NCBI GenBank assembly: GCA_964023205.1
Contig: OZ026840.1
Coordinates: 35,009,336-35,073,335 of the forward strand
DNA from: Lutraria lutraria
Taxonomy: Eukaryota; Mollusca; Bivalvia; Venerida; Mactridae
Length of the DNA: 64,000 nucleotides
Reading direction: 5' to 3'
Made by a program: the position numbers and the translations under genes. The notes under the pieces are model-generated. The model was not told where the DNA came from and ran no database searches. It saw nothing but the letters and a program-made list of their open reading frames with translations. Each line of letters opens with the position of its first letter. Position 1 is the stretch's first letter. Shown here piece by piece: positions 33,601-48,714 of this stretch.

Positions 33601-36600
33601 TAACTTAGTACTGGTTAGAATACAGTTCAGGAAAATTGGTAAGGTGATATGAACCGGCCATCTTGATTTTCAAGGGGCTCGGCTAAACTCGCTTTGGTGT
33701 ACGGTCACGGATGATTGCTTTAAATACCTCTTTTACTCGTTAGTTTGACGGATGTTCTATCTGTGAATACAATACCAAAGTCTTCAGTTGTACATGTAAA
33801 GGCAATTCGATATCAACTTGTATCAAAGTTTAACACGCGGGTGCACGATAATGAATTCCGTACCAATTAACTGTGGTCGCTTATTTATATTATTGTTATC
33901 AAAATTAAACGCGATCAGATATCAAATATATACATAAAGTTATTTTATGATTATTTTGATATCGCTTACCTTATTGTTCGCGTGTTCGGTTGAATAGTTC
34001 ATAGATTTATTAGATAAAACAATTATACAAATGTACGCGTAATGTACATTATTGTATTAGATAATGATATTGATGGTGAATAAAAACACACAAATAAAAC
34101 AAGATTTTCTGTTTGGGGATTGGCATCGCTCCGAAAGCCAGGGTCATTTGGTAACTCATTTAGTTTCACGATGAAGATAGAGCCTAGATGTGCTTTATCG
34201 GTCTTGTCCCCGGGGTGATTCGAATTCACTTTGAGGGACTCAATTAGTAATGATTACGATTTCAGAGATCATACCTACCGAAATCTAAATGAATCTTCAT
34301 GTAGTTCATATAATTTACATGTCTACTTTTTGTACATGTTTCAGTCTGTCGTTGAAATGATAGGTCTTGGATCATTGAATGATGATTTCAATGAAAATTA
34401 TACTCAACCTAATTCTGGTACATTGTTTTGTCCGGTATTCATTGAAAGGAAATTCCGGCTAAACAAATTTTCACTTTTCTTTCAAATGTGTTTTCATTAG
34501 TTTTTCTTAAACAGTAAGGCAAGGAATCGTCATCTGTGATATGGGGCTACGAGATAGAAATATCCATAGCGTTGTCATGGTAAATTGTACTTAATTTAGC
34601 TAAATATCTTCATTCATACTAGTCTATATCATGTTAAGAAAAAAAACCATGTAAATAACAATTTCTGCACGAGAAATAATGTCTTGTCTAACGTTAAATA
34701 AATGATTGAGCCATATGACATCGAAGAAGAGCTGTTTGTACATGCACATTTTTGTTGGTGGATTTGGTAAAGTGGAATGATTTGTACGTGTTTTATTTAT
34801 AGGAATCCACTCTCATCTTTATATATAAGCCACATGAACATTTTTCGGATATTTATTTATTTATTTTTCATGAATCAGTACATGCATATTATGAAATATA
34901 AATTACACAATAAAGTCACGATGAAGAAAGTTGTACATAAAATAATCCATGTTGATCATGTTTTAAATAATGAGCAACTTTACAAAAAACTGAACGTACT
35001 GAAACAATGGATAGCCCATTTAGCCCTGGGACTTATTTCCAATAGGGTCCGACAGATACTGTAAACATTAGTCCTGTATTGGTAATGTCGTTGCGGAATT
35101 TTAGATGCGACACTTAAAATCAAATACATACAAATGTATACAAATTTAGTTTTGTGATGAATAACATCAAAGGGAGACAACCAATGCATCAAAATAAAAT
35201 ATCATTTAGGAGTTCCTTCCCTTTAATCGAGTCATCTCCATTTACACAAAAGCTTGCTTAATCTTCTGTTGGTATAAAAAGTTGATAACTGCATTTTGTT
35301 GTAACTACAGGAGTTCATAGGGGTGCTGCGGATCTATCTAAAGAAATGATGTTTTGTGAATATCTTTGATTGCTCACTTGGAAAATATTCTGAATTATAT
35401 TACTACGTTCATAAGGGAGACAATATCTATATGAATACAATGATTACAACATTTACTTCCCTTTAGCGGTAGGCAACACCAATGCCGTTGTTACAAACTA
35501 CGACTTGCCTTGCCTTACTTTCACCATGAAAATGCATTAATATCAACAAGTATTATTCTCAGATCAAAGCGCAACATTAAATCTAATACTAGCAGGTATA
35601 AAAAGTGCCGTACTACTTATCTTCAGATATCGCTCACTAAGACGACTGCGTCGAAATGTCGCCCAGTGGTTCTTAGATTCTGAATCTTTTCTCATTATAT
35701 TGATGCCATTATCGAATAAAATGATATAATGAACACCGCTTAAGCTCAATGTGTTTTAGTATCATTGTAGCAACAATTTCCATTAATTTTCAGAATTGAA
35801 GGGTACTCCATATAAATTTGTGTTGAGTTTTGGTACATTATCTTGTTTTCATTTAATCAAAATAATTTAGCAATGCGAAATAAATAGCCTTATATTTTGT
35901 ATTAATTGATAACCTATCGATATCTTGAGTTGTTTGTTAATTAATGGAACCCATGCAAACCTTAGTACCTGCCTCTAGATGCCGTCCACGTGACTTCCAT
36001 GATACCATTTTATCGCATAAGTAAACACAATGTCATGCGTTGATGTAGCTGGAATAAACCGTCCATTTCGATTTTTTTTTCATCAGATAAATACTGACAT
36101 GTATATTACTAGAAAGGAAATAAGACCAAGAGGATTCGATGCTTCATTTTCTCCATAATTAGAGTCAAAACCTTTACAAAACGTTACAGAAACATGATTG
36201 ATTGTTGTTTACCAATAACACTATTGTACACTTTATAGATAAGAAATAGTTAAATACCACTTACCTGAAAACATGTTGATCTATTCACATAAATTCTTTA
36301 CTTCCATTCAGCATTATCAAAGCTTTCAAACGAAGTCATTTGTATCACTTTTTGCGGCTGAGAAATGCAGTCAGTATGTCCTCTTTATGGCTCTCATTCC
36401 ATAAACATTCATGTTGCTATGTATTTGGGCACTGATGTCCATACACAGTTCTTGATATAAAACTAGACAAGAATTGCGTTTGGACAATCAAGGCCAATCG
36501 GAGGTGGTATGCGTAATAATCTAGTTCCCCTTTAGCTGTGGCGTTTGAAGACTGACGACCAACAGTACGTGTTGTGCTTGAAGTCTTGTACCTCATTTTC

Positions 36601-38170
36601 ATTCATGACATATGGAGATGAAGATCGTGCTTCTCCTATTCCCGCGGTGTTAGGACCAACCTAGGCCAATCTCAGATATTGTAGTTCGAGCCTATTTCAG
36701 CATTTATCATTGGGGTTTGGGCAATGGAGACAGTGCTGCTCTTTACTCTCTTTATTGTTTGGACTATTAAAGTCAATTGGATGTGTTGCTCTACAAGATT
36801 CCACCTTTTATCCTCAGCGATTGTATTTTTGCTTTATCCTCCGTGCTTGATAAATCATTACCAGTCTAAGATGTACTACAAGATTGGGTTCCGTCATTAT
36901 CTCTGTTAATGTTGTTTTATGACAATATTCTACCTATCTCTTATTCAAGGTGTTTGATTGATGTTTGGTTTATGCAATTCATTCGATATCATTGTTCATT
37001 TATAGTTACAAACACGGTTTACTGAATCTAGTATCTTTCTTTGAAGGTTGAGAATGGCATCGATTACAAGCCAGGCTGTAAATGGACAAGGCTCTTGAAT
37101 AGAAAAATGTTATATCCCATAGAACAATTGTTGTCAATTATCTCAATAGAATGTTGCAAATTAATCAGGAAAATGGATCATATGAATACAACTTGATACA
37201 TGTAGTAATGTCTCAGTTTCCATTTTTACTTTCTAATTATAAAAAGGTAAATACTTTGTTTATGAAAGGGTCACCCCTAGCGAATGAGAAAACAAAGTAG
37301 GCTTATGAGACACATATCTTTTGTTTGCACAGTACCTCCCGAATCTGTTCTATTTCATATGATCAATTTCAGACAAAATGCTTTAATTCCCTATACAAAC
37401 CTATTTTTTGAACTTTGAGTACGCTTCTTATAAAATAAAATAAAAACAAATATATTACGGACTGGCATATCACATGCTGAACAATTTGGAAAACAAAATT
37501 GTTTGAGAACTACGTTTGCAACTGTCCGACTAAAGGTATGAAATATTGAAAATCTTTATTGTTTTAAATCAGACAAAACAAAATGAATCAATAAAATGAA
37601 ATAAACGTAATAAATTTCTTATTAGATATGTATAGTAAATCATGGATTTCGTAATTTATGAACTAGTTATTCACGTACCTCGTTAAGGAACTCGGGCGTG
37701 TTATTGTTATTCAACCATTTGGAAAAAGTAAAACGTCGTATGGCTTTGACATCAATGATCATTAAATCCATTAATCATTAAATTTAGAGTTGTTTGAAGT
37801 CCCAGCATAAATCAGATATGCTACGTTGGTTATAACTGACTGGATTAAAGCAATTTACGATTGTGAAATATTTACAATTTGAAACATAACGTATAAAATA
37901 GAATTTACGACTTAATGACGCGAAGACTATAATATTCCCTATATTAATTGCCATCTTTATAATCTTTTTCGTAATCGATATAAAAATATTAATAATGAAT
38001 GTAGGAATCATGAGTAACAATCAATGTAGAAAATAATTAGCATCATTAAAAGCACACATAATTGGCAAGAATAAATCTTTGATTAAATATTTTCCATCTA
38101 AATTGTACCATACGACTAAATTTCTGACTGCCCCACATTGGGAGGTCGGTTAAGGCTTACCTGACAGAAA
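33601..38170. other. Gene-free stretch
   Basis: Only short, composition-driven reading frames are present. I recognise no exon, RNA gene or repeat family here. Confidence 0.45.
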
Positions 38171-38410
38171 AACACTACAAGGTTCACAGCAATTACAAAT
38201 ATCAAATCTTCAAAAATACAAAAAAAAAAAAATCAAATCTTCAAAAAGACTACAAAAATGTCAAATTTTCAAAAATACTACAAAAATATCAAATTTTCAA
38301 TAAGACTACAAAAATGTCAAATTTTCAAAAATAATACAAAAAATAACAAATATTCAAAAAGACTACAAAATAACAAATATTCAAAATATTACGCAAATAT
38401 CAAAGCTAAA
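38170..38410. repeat. Degenerate about 29-bp A-rich tandem array
   Basis: Repeated words CAAATTTTCAAAAATACTAC and AAAAATGTCAAATTTTC recur about eight times with drift in length. Confidence 0.8.
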
Positions 38411-39299
38411 ATTTGTTAGATATTAATATGACAGTAGATACATGTATATACAAACAAGAGAAATTGTCTAGTATTAAGATGGTGGTATCTGTTCGACTGT
38501 AACCATCTGAGACTGTTTCTGAAATACATATAAATGCTCATAATAACGCAACAGTTTAAAGTTGAAATACACTTTTGTGATTCAAATTTATTCTGTAAAT
38601 GCAACTTAAACCAGTAAGGAAAAGCTCCCCTCAGCGCCGGGCTGTTAAAAGTATGCTTTTAAAATTAAATCAATTTTAGTACCAAAATGAAAGCTTTTAA
38701 TTCATACACAGCCTCTATAAAATCTTAAGGATAGTAAAAATCAATTTTACTACCAAGCGATAAAAGATTATATTCACAAGTTTTCTATGAAGATCAAAGG
38801 AAAATGTTGTATTTTATTTTGAAAAAGAGTGTGTTCAGCGACTTCATCCTTGCTCCTTATATGACACATGTTTGCCGTAAATAGCAAGGACATCTAGACT
38901 TCAACTTGACAAATTTGATAATGTTTTCTCCCCTCTCGGGGGCGGCCATGCACGTCCAATATAAATCTCTATTTTCACTACGGAGTGGGTGAAAAACGTT
39001 CAATATTAACTCCGTTCAAATATAGTTTATGGTTTGCAAAGTACAGTTAAACTCCAAAGGCCAGAGCGACCAAGAGCTATAGAAGCACCCAAACACTCAT
39101 CTGGGTACTGTTCAGAATAAACAACAACAACAAAAAAAACAGCCGACTCTGTAGTTTGGCAATGAGACAGCGTAACATGGGGCGAAACAAATTATACGAA
39201 GTAGAATACAATGTACACCAAGAAAAGACGCATTTATCAGAAAAACGCAAGAGAAGATGACACAAAAAGTTCATGACATGAAAAAGATCAATATATGAG

Positions 39300-39625
39300 G
39301 ATATACAAAAACCTTATAAAACTGGAAAGGTGCATTTTTAAGAATATACAAGACGTTGCTAAAGGAAGGTGCATCCGTCAGAATATACAAGGCGTTGCTA
39401 AAGGAAAGTGCACCCGTCAAAATATATACAAGACGTTGCTAAAGGAAAGTGCACCCGTCAAAATATACAAGACGTTGCTAAAAGAAAGTGCATCCGTCAG
39501 AATATACAAGACGTTGCTAAAAGAAAGTGCATCCGTCAGAATATACAAGACGTTGCTAAAGGAAAGTGCATCCGTCAGAATAAGACGTTGCTAAAGGAAA
39601 GGTGCATCTGTCATAATATACCGGA
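39300..39625. repeat. 39-bp tandem array
   Basis: About eight units of AATATACAAGACGTTGCTAA plus AAGAAAGTGCATCCGTCAG. Several are exactly 39 bp, so a 13-residue repeat (NIQDVAKRKCIRQ-like) stays open in more than one frame. I take the open frames here as repeat artefacts, not genes. Confidence 0.9.
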
Positions 39626-39899
39626 CGTTGACAAAAGAATAAGTACATTTCCTAGAAAAACTTACAAAAACGCTGCAACGACAAGAAATCAACAGGGGCA
39701 TTTTTATGAGTGCAGAATGATCTTGCACGAACGCCTGAGTACACATACTTGCACCTGTAAAGGCCGAGACATCATACTGTGTACAAAGAAGGAACACTTT
39801 CTTTTACATATACAAAGAAAGTACTATGCGGCATGCAACATTTGCAAGACGATCTTCTGAAAATATGTATTAATTAAAGTATCTGTGTTAATGGTTATG

Positions 39900-42800
39900 T
39901 ATGATAGATTTTGAAGTTTGACTTCATAGAATATAACTGGTTTATATTAATAAAACACATACCACCCCATCGTACAATAATCTAAATAAGAGCGCTCAAC
40001 AAACTTAAATCAAGCGAATCAAGCCTTTTTTACGTAGATTCTCATTCTACACATTTATCATTTCATTTATATTCTATTTTATATCCTTAGTATTAATATA
40101 TGTCATTAGTGGTGTATCAGGTACCACCTGTTGGCTTATTCAGAGATTTGGTTGTGGTATGTAAAAACATACATGGCAATATGACCTTATATGAAAATAA
40201 CAACTTGAATGAAATATATATTTACGAAAAGTATCCATAAAAAGAGTGTTTTTTATTTAGCTCATGAATAATATCCTAAATACATTAAAAACAAATTTTC
40301 GACACGATGACTCAGTGTCAGACAAATGGTAAATGTAGGTTTTTAACGTTTTAAAACTGAATCGGAACAGTTAACTACTATTATCTAACAGTAGGCATTG
40401 TAACAATTATAAATACTGTTTGTTTATTGATCTAATATCGCAAATTTCATCTTACCAACACAGCTATATCCGATGGAAAATATATGAGTATTTCTCCATG
40501 AGTGATTTGTAGGCATTTATGTATTGTGATATGACCAGAGATGTAGTCGTGTCCATGGTTATCGACTAATCCTACTCTTTGGCGCCGAATTTAACATTTT
40601 AATGGCAATTTCCAAAGTACGAATATACTTGGGGAGGGACGAATCATACCACGTGATCTTACAAAATATAAGTTGAAAAAAACACCAGTTTTTCGACCTA
40701 CCTATCATAATCGTATTGATCAAGTAACATTAAACTAATATAGTATTATGTGTCCTTTTTAAGCATGGTGTAATACATACAATAAGTATTACATACTAAT
40801 GATGGGCAGAGACATGTGGCATTGTACGATCATTGTCCATGACGTTCACTACTTGAAATAAGATTGAGTGTTATGAGAAAAAGATGTTAAATCCAATGAA
40901 ATTAAAGAATAATGCGTGTCTCTATCGACTTAAAACCGTGTTAAAAACGTGTTTGTATCGAGTGTACATGACTTTGATTTGGTTGATGCCTAACCTACAG
41001 AGGTACTGAAGAAGGTTACCATAGAATGCAAATGTCAATTAGTTAAACAACGTTCAATAAAAAACGATATAAAATTGAAATTCGTACTTACCAAGGCATC
41101 ATGACAAACACCGGCCACCACATAACCGCTCTTCAGTTTTATCCGAAATCATATGATATCCGAATCGTCACCAATATGCTATACCCATCTACGCCTTCGT
41201 TCAAAGCGACATGAGTCTTATTCATCACTAGGCGATATCACTTTGGGCTGCTTGTAAAAACCAAAGCTGATTTATTCAATACATCTTAACTACCCACGTA
41301 TTAAAATAAATCGCAATGTATATACTCATCTCAATACAGCTAAAAGCCACAACTTGAGTAAAGTGACTGACACAACCAGTATCGACTTCAATCAGACATC
41401 CACTTCACTGAAAGGTATTTTGATGAAAACGATAAAACATAAAATACACATTCAATCAGATTACAAATTCATATAACTAGCAAACCATATTATAAAATAA
41501 ACCGGTAAAAGTCCCCGTAGATATACGTACCTGTGTCGTGGTGTATACCAGCACAATGCATGTATAATGAACATCACATTTGACTTCTAGATATATATAC
41601 ATGCTGACAGAGGTACGAATATAAAATTCACGTTTCTTCATCCGGGATACAATACACAATATGCAAATGAAAATTGGATTTTTTATCGCCCGAAGGCATG
41701 TACATATACTTGCTTTCGCCTAATCGACTTTAAGCTATTTTTAGGCTTCATCACAACTTGGTTACTCTTCTGACTGGAGATACAAGAAGTACACTTGAAG
41801 CCTAAATTTTCCCACAATGCAATGTAACTCCCAGAGCAACAAGCTCATTGTCATCGCAATTAAGCTGACATTAAAACATCGGGTAACATAGATTAAAACA
41901 TGTCCCTTAATTTATTACTGACATAAAATAACTGTAAGCGAATTTTACGACAATCTATCTGGGATTGTTGACCGTTGGCTGTGGAAGTATTCGAATATAT
42001 TTTCACGGCTATTCGGAAAACGTTCATTAAATCTAGTGTAATGTGTTTTATATTGTCATGGTTAAAAATATTCCACACGTACGTGTCAGCGCATACCAAG
42101 TTCATGAAACAGAAAATTAGCAAGTTTGGAATAAGTCAGAACTTGAATGCGATCACCATTCTAGGACCGCAGTGAATGGAATCTAAATATATCACGTGAC
42201 TTGAGATCGGAAATCAGAAATACTTCTTTCATTATGATAACAAATGTATTGACAATGCTTAACCCTTTTTCAGAGGCATAATGTTGTCTTTTAGTCTAAC
42301 CAGGCTATGGATTGCTCAAGAAAGTTCTGCAGACGAAATATTTGTTGCGTACATTGTATAGTGCCGAAACGTTAAGCGTGTCACATACGAACTGTGCATA
42401 TTCAGATGAAGATATTTAGAATCAGGTTCAAGAAATGAAGTCATCCAGTAAATATTAACTATTTTAACTTCAAGCTGTGGGATTGTAGAATTCTTATACG
42501 CAGGAAAAATAATCACGTAAAAGTGATCAAAACGGTCTATGTTACATCTAAATACTCACGTATTTGTTTACTATTGCGAACAATTACATACTTTACATTG
42601 TTTGTAAAATAACATCGAATTAAATTGAAGCATTTATGTAACGCTGTAATCAGATGTCTATTTTCATCGACACGTAAGTTCAAAACGTTTGAGCCATTTA
42701 GCCATTCATTACCTGCATTTCTAATTTAAATATAATCGAACAATTTTCTTATTTATTTCGTAAATGAAGTAATTCAGTGACAACAAAGAAAGGTAACACA

Positions 42801-43190
42801 AGAAATTACTTCTTGTAAAGTTTATATATACACTAGTTTCAACTCTACATTATTTTACTGTAAATTTCACGAATCATTAACAGTTTTCTAAACGAAAAAA
42901 AGCTGCAATTAAATGAAAATTAAAATGTCATTAGACGTTGCTTTTGGTACGTTTATGAGAGAAATTGACATTTTATGTTGCTAAAGCATATGAATCAAAG
43001 TACTCGTAAAGCATTGACATTATCGACTACAGTTTAACATTTAACTTTAACATATATTGTGTGCATCCAATTCACAAATGAAATAATCGGAATGAATGCT
43101 TATACTGTCTAATTTTGACATACCCGCCCCCAAAAGAGTACTTTAAGACTGCATGTAAAATTTTACATTTTTATACTGTGTTTTATGATA
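39900..43190. other. Gene-free stretch
   Basis: No exon or repeat family recognised on either strand. Confidence 0.4.
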
Positions 43191-43199
43191 CATTTCTGT

Positions 43200-43536
43200 G
43201 CTTTACATGCGGGGGTGATTGGTGATCGTGTGGCAATGCCCTCGATTACTAAACGAATCGTGGGTTCGATTCTCGGGGCTCCGCCTTTAGAATTTCTCAA
43301 GACGCCTTTTCAGTGCCCCCATCTTAACTACAGAGCCAAGTACTGTGTAAAGTAAATTACAGGAAAAAGGATTAGATTTTGCACCGGACACGATAAAGAA
43401 CCAGGATGAACTATTCGAAAAGATTAGACCGGACATGAATGCCAGTTTCTCCTTTATCTTATCTCCCCTCTCTCTGAGCGGCTGGGAAGAGAGACTTTTA
43501 AAAACGATACCATATACATGAACAGTATGCAGGTCA
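43200..43536 (+). mobile_element. Probable SINE head, interrupted
   Basis: A tRNA-like stretch with B box GGGTTCGATTCTC at 43262 is followed by non-tRNA sequence up to an inverted-repeat insertion at 43537. The expected tail style (CCTGGGGGTTTCCTCC...GACATTAAACC) appears right after that insertion (44965-45120). Confidence 0.5.
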
Positions 43537-44964
43537 GGGTCCGTATTCACAAAGCATCTTAAGTAATTCGTTAACTTAAGTTATATTTTTCCTTTAATTC
43601 GACTTTTTTTCTTAACTCTTTTGTACTAATATAAAGGAGGAAATCACAATAATATGATGTCATCTTTGTTCTAAAGATGCCAATTATAAATCAAAGTACT
43701 GAAAGTACTGTCGGACTTGATTTTTACCATACGAGACAAGAGAGAAATGTGTACCCACATCGTTCGAGCCCATACAAATATGACCGATTTTTCATTCATC
43801 TTGTAATGCAGGTCATATGCATATAGGTAAATGACATAAGCTAGGGCTTTACTATAGTCCCTTTGCAAAAATTTTAAAATGAAAAAAGCCTGATATTGGA
43901 AAGTTTAATGATTAGCACATTAATTGAGGTCAATTTAATTGCATTAAAAACTCTTTATTGTACAAAACTAGTAAACAACACTTCAGTAACAGTAAATACA
44001 AACATTGATTCTTTGGTTTTAACACAACAGAACATCGTCGCATTGAACACATTCAGGGTCACTCAAATCAAAAAGGTCCTGACACAGTAGAGTAAGACCT
44101 ATATGACCTATAGTTAACCCGATGTTGCATGAAATTCAGACGTGATTATGTAATTCTAAATAATCTGGCGTAAAAGGAACTCTTAAACAGTAAATTTTAA
44201 AAGCACGTATCCAGTAATTTACGTTCTTAAGCCGCAGTTTTAACATTCAACCTTCGATAAATCAAACACCCCACATCGGTTACGCTTTGCTACTAGCCAC
44301 TGCGGGGAGTGAGTCTATAAATAGCGATTCCGTCATCAAAATAACACTAGTTGGTGTGAATATCACGGAATACGATTAAATTAGAATTCGCTTTGTAATA
44401 TTAAGAAATGTTAAAAAGGCACAAAACACACACATCGATGGTAGATTGTTGCAAATGCATGAATACGTCCGTGGAGATTTTTCTGAACTATCGAACGAAA
44501 ACCGAAAGTAGAACTACTTTTACGGCAAGATATTTTATTGGACAGTGAATACGCGGTTTTAATTCTACGCCTTTGAAAATCTCATGTATCTACCGACAAG
44601 CACTTATTTAGATACATGACTCTTTCCATGTAGTTACAATAGAATGATTTGAAATGTATTTAGATCTGACACACTTAATTGGGGAAAGATTCCAGATACT
44701 TCTATATAAACATACCATTTAGTTGCGTACTATTTCCTTTATGTGGCATTCTTTTAACCAAGCTGTTATGGAGTCCAGCGACAAATATAAGTTAACGATT
44801 ACAAAGGACTTGATTTTGATAAAAATCAAGTCCAAAAATGATAATTCATTTTCACACTTTTGATGACTGGTTTACAAACTTTTACCATGAACAAAAATTA
44901 CACTTAAGTAAAAATTTCGACTTATGTTAAAGAAAATCTTAAGATGCTTTGTGAATACGGACCC
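43537..44964. mobile_element. 1.43-kb inverted-repeat element without coding capacity
   Basis: It begins GGGTCCGTATTCACAAAGCA and ends with the exact inverse. 27 bp match perfectly, and a weaker inverted match continues for perhaps 100 bp. No target duplication and no transposase were found. hAT-like or another MITE type is possible. Confidence 0.65.
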
Positions 44965-45120
44965 AGCTGCTACATGTAAGGAAGACGTCCAGCCAGCTAT
45001 AGGAAAGTCAGTGGCGCTACCTGGGGGTTTCCTCCATTGTTAAAAGCTGGAAGAGTTTACAATTAACATCGACTCTTGGTCCGACATTAAACCTCAGTTA
45101 AAGAATAGAAATAAAGATGC
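44965..45120 (+). mobile_element. Probable 3' part of the interrupted SINE
   Basis: GGCGCTACCTGGGGGTTTCC, TTGTTAAAAGCTGGAA and CCGACATTAAACC are typical of SINE bodies and tails (recalled pattern). It may continue the unit that starts near 43200. Confidence 0.4.
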
Positions 45121-48100
45121 ATCTCTTAAGTAGGTCGAAAATGGCAAATCAGTCTTGTCAGATGAAAGGGCTAATTGATGTAAAGAGGTAGCTGAGACGT
45201 ATCAAAGATAACTATACATGCCTTCAAGTGTTTTCACTTTTTCCAACTATCATATTTTGCCCAAATTAGCTAAGAATTTTGAAACATTTTCAACGGGCAT
45301 CATTTGTTTAAATGTTATGTAATATTTACAGTATTTTGTATAAGGTTTACACGCTGTGTGTGGACAATATAGAAACAAATAATATAAAGACGAGTGATCG
45401 AGGTAATTAGCCAAAATGTCATTAATTACTTACATTAATTGCACTGCCTTCACATTAAATGCACCCTAGCTATATCATAATGATCTCATTGTTCAGTTTT
45501 ATACCGACAAGATCATGTTATGTATGACTGTTTTTTTTTGCTATTTGCGCGACATTATAAAACTCATTTTGTGTCTACTGCAGAATTAAGTCACGTGATT
45601 AAATTTCTTTAAAATCTTTTTTTTTTAGTTTACATAATTTATTATTATTATACTTCATTATATTTTCTCTGATAATCATTTGATCATGTTCATTTCTGTT
45701 CCGTATTTTATTGTTAATGCTTATATTATTCCTGTCCCTGACGTTTTAATGTGTAGTTCGAACAATTTTGTGTTGTGAGGTCGCATTGAGCTAAATTTTC
45801 AGTGGAAAAAGATGAAATATCTGCTTCATTGTTTTAAACTTTGACAAAATACTTATTGGTTATATGTAGTATATTAGTAGCACATTTTTTGAAAAAGTTA
45901 CGTATTGTTACACCAACTTGGTGTGGAAACTGTCATTTCGGAAGCTGTAACTCTTGTATATTTATATACATGTATATGGTAAGTGTGCAAGTTTTTGGTT
46001 CGTGTTGCCATTCTAGGCCTAAATACATCATTCTACACCATCTCTTAAACGTGTTAGTGCCCTATGATTACAATAGCTTGCTTTTTTCGTAAATATATTT
46101 TAAACAGCAAAATTTGCTGTAGATTTTATGTAAAATATTCTTAATTAATTAGTACATGAAGCAGCCAATCAATCGAAACATAGCAGATTTACTTAATATC
46201 CATCGTAGACAGTTTCATCACGTGATACTATGACAAAGGAGACCAGAAACCTAAATCACGTTCGCATAAAATGGATATAACACATCTAGTTTGTACTGGT
46301 TAAGTACGATTGTAAAATAAAAATATACATTGTACTTAGCAGGTTACTGTCGGAACTGATAAAACCACATCTTGTTTGTACGGCCTAGATATTCACGAGG
46401 GATATTACCATTGTTGTATGAACCAACTCATAGCTATTGGGCTTAAACTATTATAATCAATTAAACCGAGAAACAATGTGCCCTTAGTTATAATTTATCA
46501 TCCGATCTGCAATAATTGATGAAATGAACTAAGCATAGTCGTCTGTTTTTTAGACAAAAAAACTACGTTTTACCATTCAGGAAAATGGGGAAAATGTACA
46601 TACATTCGTTGAGTATTCATAAAGATTATATCGATGTTGTAATGTTAAAGTGCATGGTAACGTTTTTCTCTCCCAGGTAATTTTGATACATAGCTTCGCT
46701 TCAATGAATTTGCTTTTTAGTTTTTGCTAGATTGGCTAATAAATCAAAACCGATGTTAGATTTTTCTTATTATTAAGTTATAAATATAGGTTGACAATAA
46801 ATGCATACCATTTTTTTTTATTTCTAACACATATTTGAAGTAACTTAATTGAAAAAAATCCCCATGTACGAGGGTTGATCGATAAGTAAGTGGAATTTTA
46901 TTACAGACATAAAATGAATAATATCAATCACAGTGAAACATTACATACATGATATTGTAACAGAACATATATTCTACAAGCAGTGTATTTTTTATTGAAT
47001 TACATCGCACAGTATAAGTTTTATATCAACTTTAGTAACATAGGTACACGCACCTTGCCGGGCATCACAACCCGCGAACTAATTATCTAGGCCTGTACAA
47101 GTCCGTTCTTAGAACAGCGTTTCAAAAAATGGCAATAATATCTGACGCCGTCAAGGTTTTGGTCTACAAATTTTAATTAGAATTTTTTTAATTACTTATT
47201 TTGAAAATAATACCAATATACAACGTATACAAATTTTGGTCTTTTTTTTGACAATCACAGACGAACAACGTGTTGTCATATTTAGTGACGAATGTATCAG
47301 CTCTATTATAATGAATCGATTTAATTTAGATAAATATCTTGCCACCCATATATGATTGCCCACTTTGAACAACAACCTTCACGGAACTGATCTATTGATT
47401 CAACACAACAACGACCATAATAATGCTTGAACAAACTACATTTATGTATCGTGCCAAACAGGTCCAGTAAAAATTCAATTCAAACTGATGAAAACAAGAA
47501 ATTTGTGCAGCCGAAGAAGTGGCTGCTGGGTAAATGAACCTCTAATACGGGAGGAGAAACAATTTATTGATCTTGGCAGACAGATATGCTAATTTATGAC
47601 AAGTCTCAGCTTATATGCCCCATTTCCATTCAACTGCAGTCACCCAATTTACACAAAAACTAGAAATTTACAAACTCTGCAGTCATTTGGATATAAATTT
47701 ATTAATAAGTATGCAAACTCGTACCAGTCAGACGATTTTTGCAAAAAAAAGTAACCGAGTAGTCACTCATCAAGTCGATACAGAACGAAATTCCCCTATT
47801 GAGCGCCTCATCTTGTTGTAACTTGATTGATGCGTCTCCTCTTTCATCGATTAATAAATGCACAATTTTGAAAAGCTTGGCGTTTTGATAATTTAATTCA
47901 GCTATTATTCTCACCGTACGGTTAAGTACCCAATTTAAATTAACTCCTCTCCCCTCTGTCATTGATACTGTGTAATTTTCTTTCAGAAAAAGTCCGGAAT
48001 AAATTTGCTACAATATCGTAAAGAAAGTCAGGGCGTTTAATGGCGTGCGATTCATGAAAGACTCGAAACTAATATTGCCTTAATTTATGTCTATCTGCCG

Positions 48101-48700
48101 CTCGCAGTTGGTATGGTTAAATGTTTTACTGCGTCTAGAAATCGTCTTATTAAACAGCTTACACTAAAATCAGTATCCATACCACTAATGTCATGTAGAC
48201 ACAATTAGAATTCAGAAAATGATTCTTTTCCACGAAAACCCGTAATTGTTTCATTAATTAAATTTTGATGCCAAAAGGTACTAGTGTCACTTATCATACC
48301 TGTATAAACAATGGTATTGAACGTCAGAGAAAGTTGCGTTCCTTAAATAATTGGTACTGTTACGTGTTTCTTACAAAAATATGTAAAATGGTTCACTATT
48401 ACGTAGCATCTTAAAATGTATAAAGGTTAGGATATCAGCATTTAGTTTGATTGGCTGTTTATGATCTAAATCTTACATAGTATGTTTTGTCATTGGCCAA
48501 TTATTATATATTGACCAATGAAAATGCAGTACACAAATGCTTTATGAAATAAGTTGTATACCATTTTGCCAACAGCATAGTGCTTCATGGAACAAGAAAC
48601 AACAGGGAACATTTCAACTGGCATATTTCAGCTAAAAGAAAATAAAAGTTTCACAACTATTTACCTAAGCTGCACACTGACATAAAACTATGTCCATATC
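45121..48700. other. Gene-free stretch
   Basis: No exon recognised. Near 46868, ACGAGGGTTGATCGATAAGT looks like a mariner-type terminal repeat, but I found no partner end. Confidence 0.4.
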
Positions 48701-48714
48701 CATAGTCTTCGATT

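Noticed and set aside
39295..39860. 150-codon open frame with a 13-residue repeat
   Set aside because: Follows the 39-bp tandem array; the non-repeat tail has no recognisable feature and a second frame is equally open.
47702..47962. Minus-strand 86-codon frame with a donor-like GTGAGA near its start
   Set aside because: No partner exon, no recognisable motif, and size typical of chance frames in this window.
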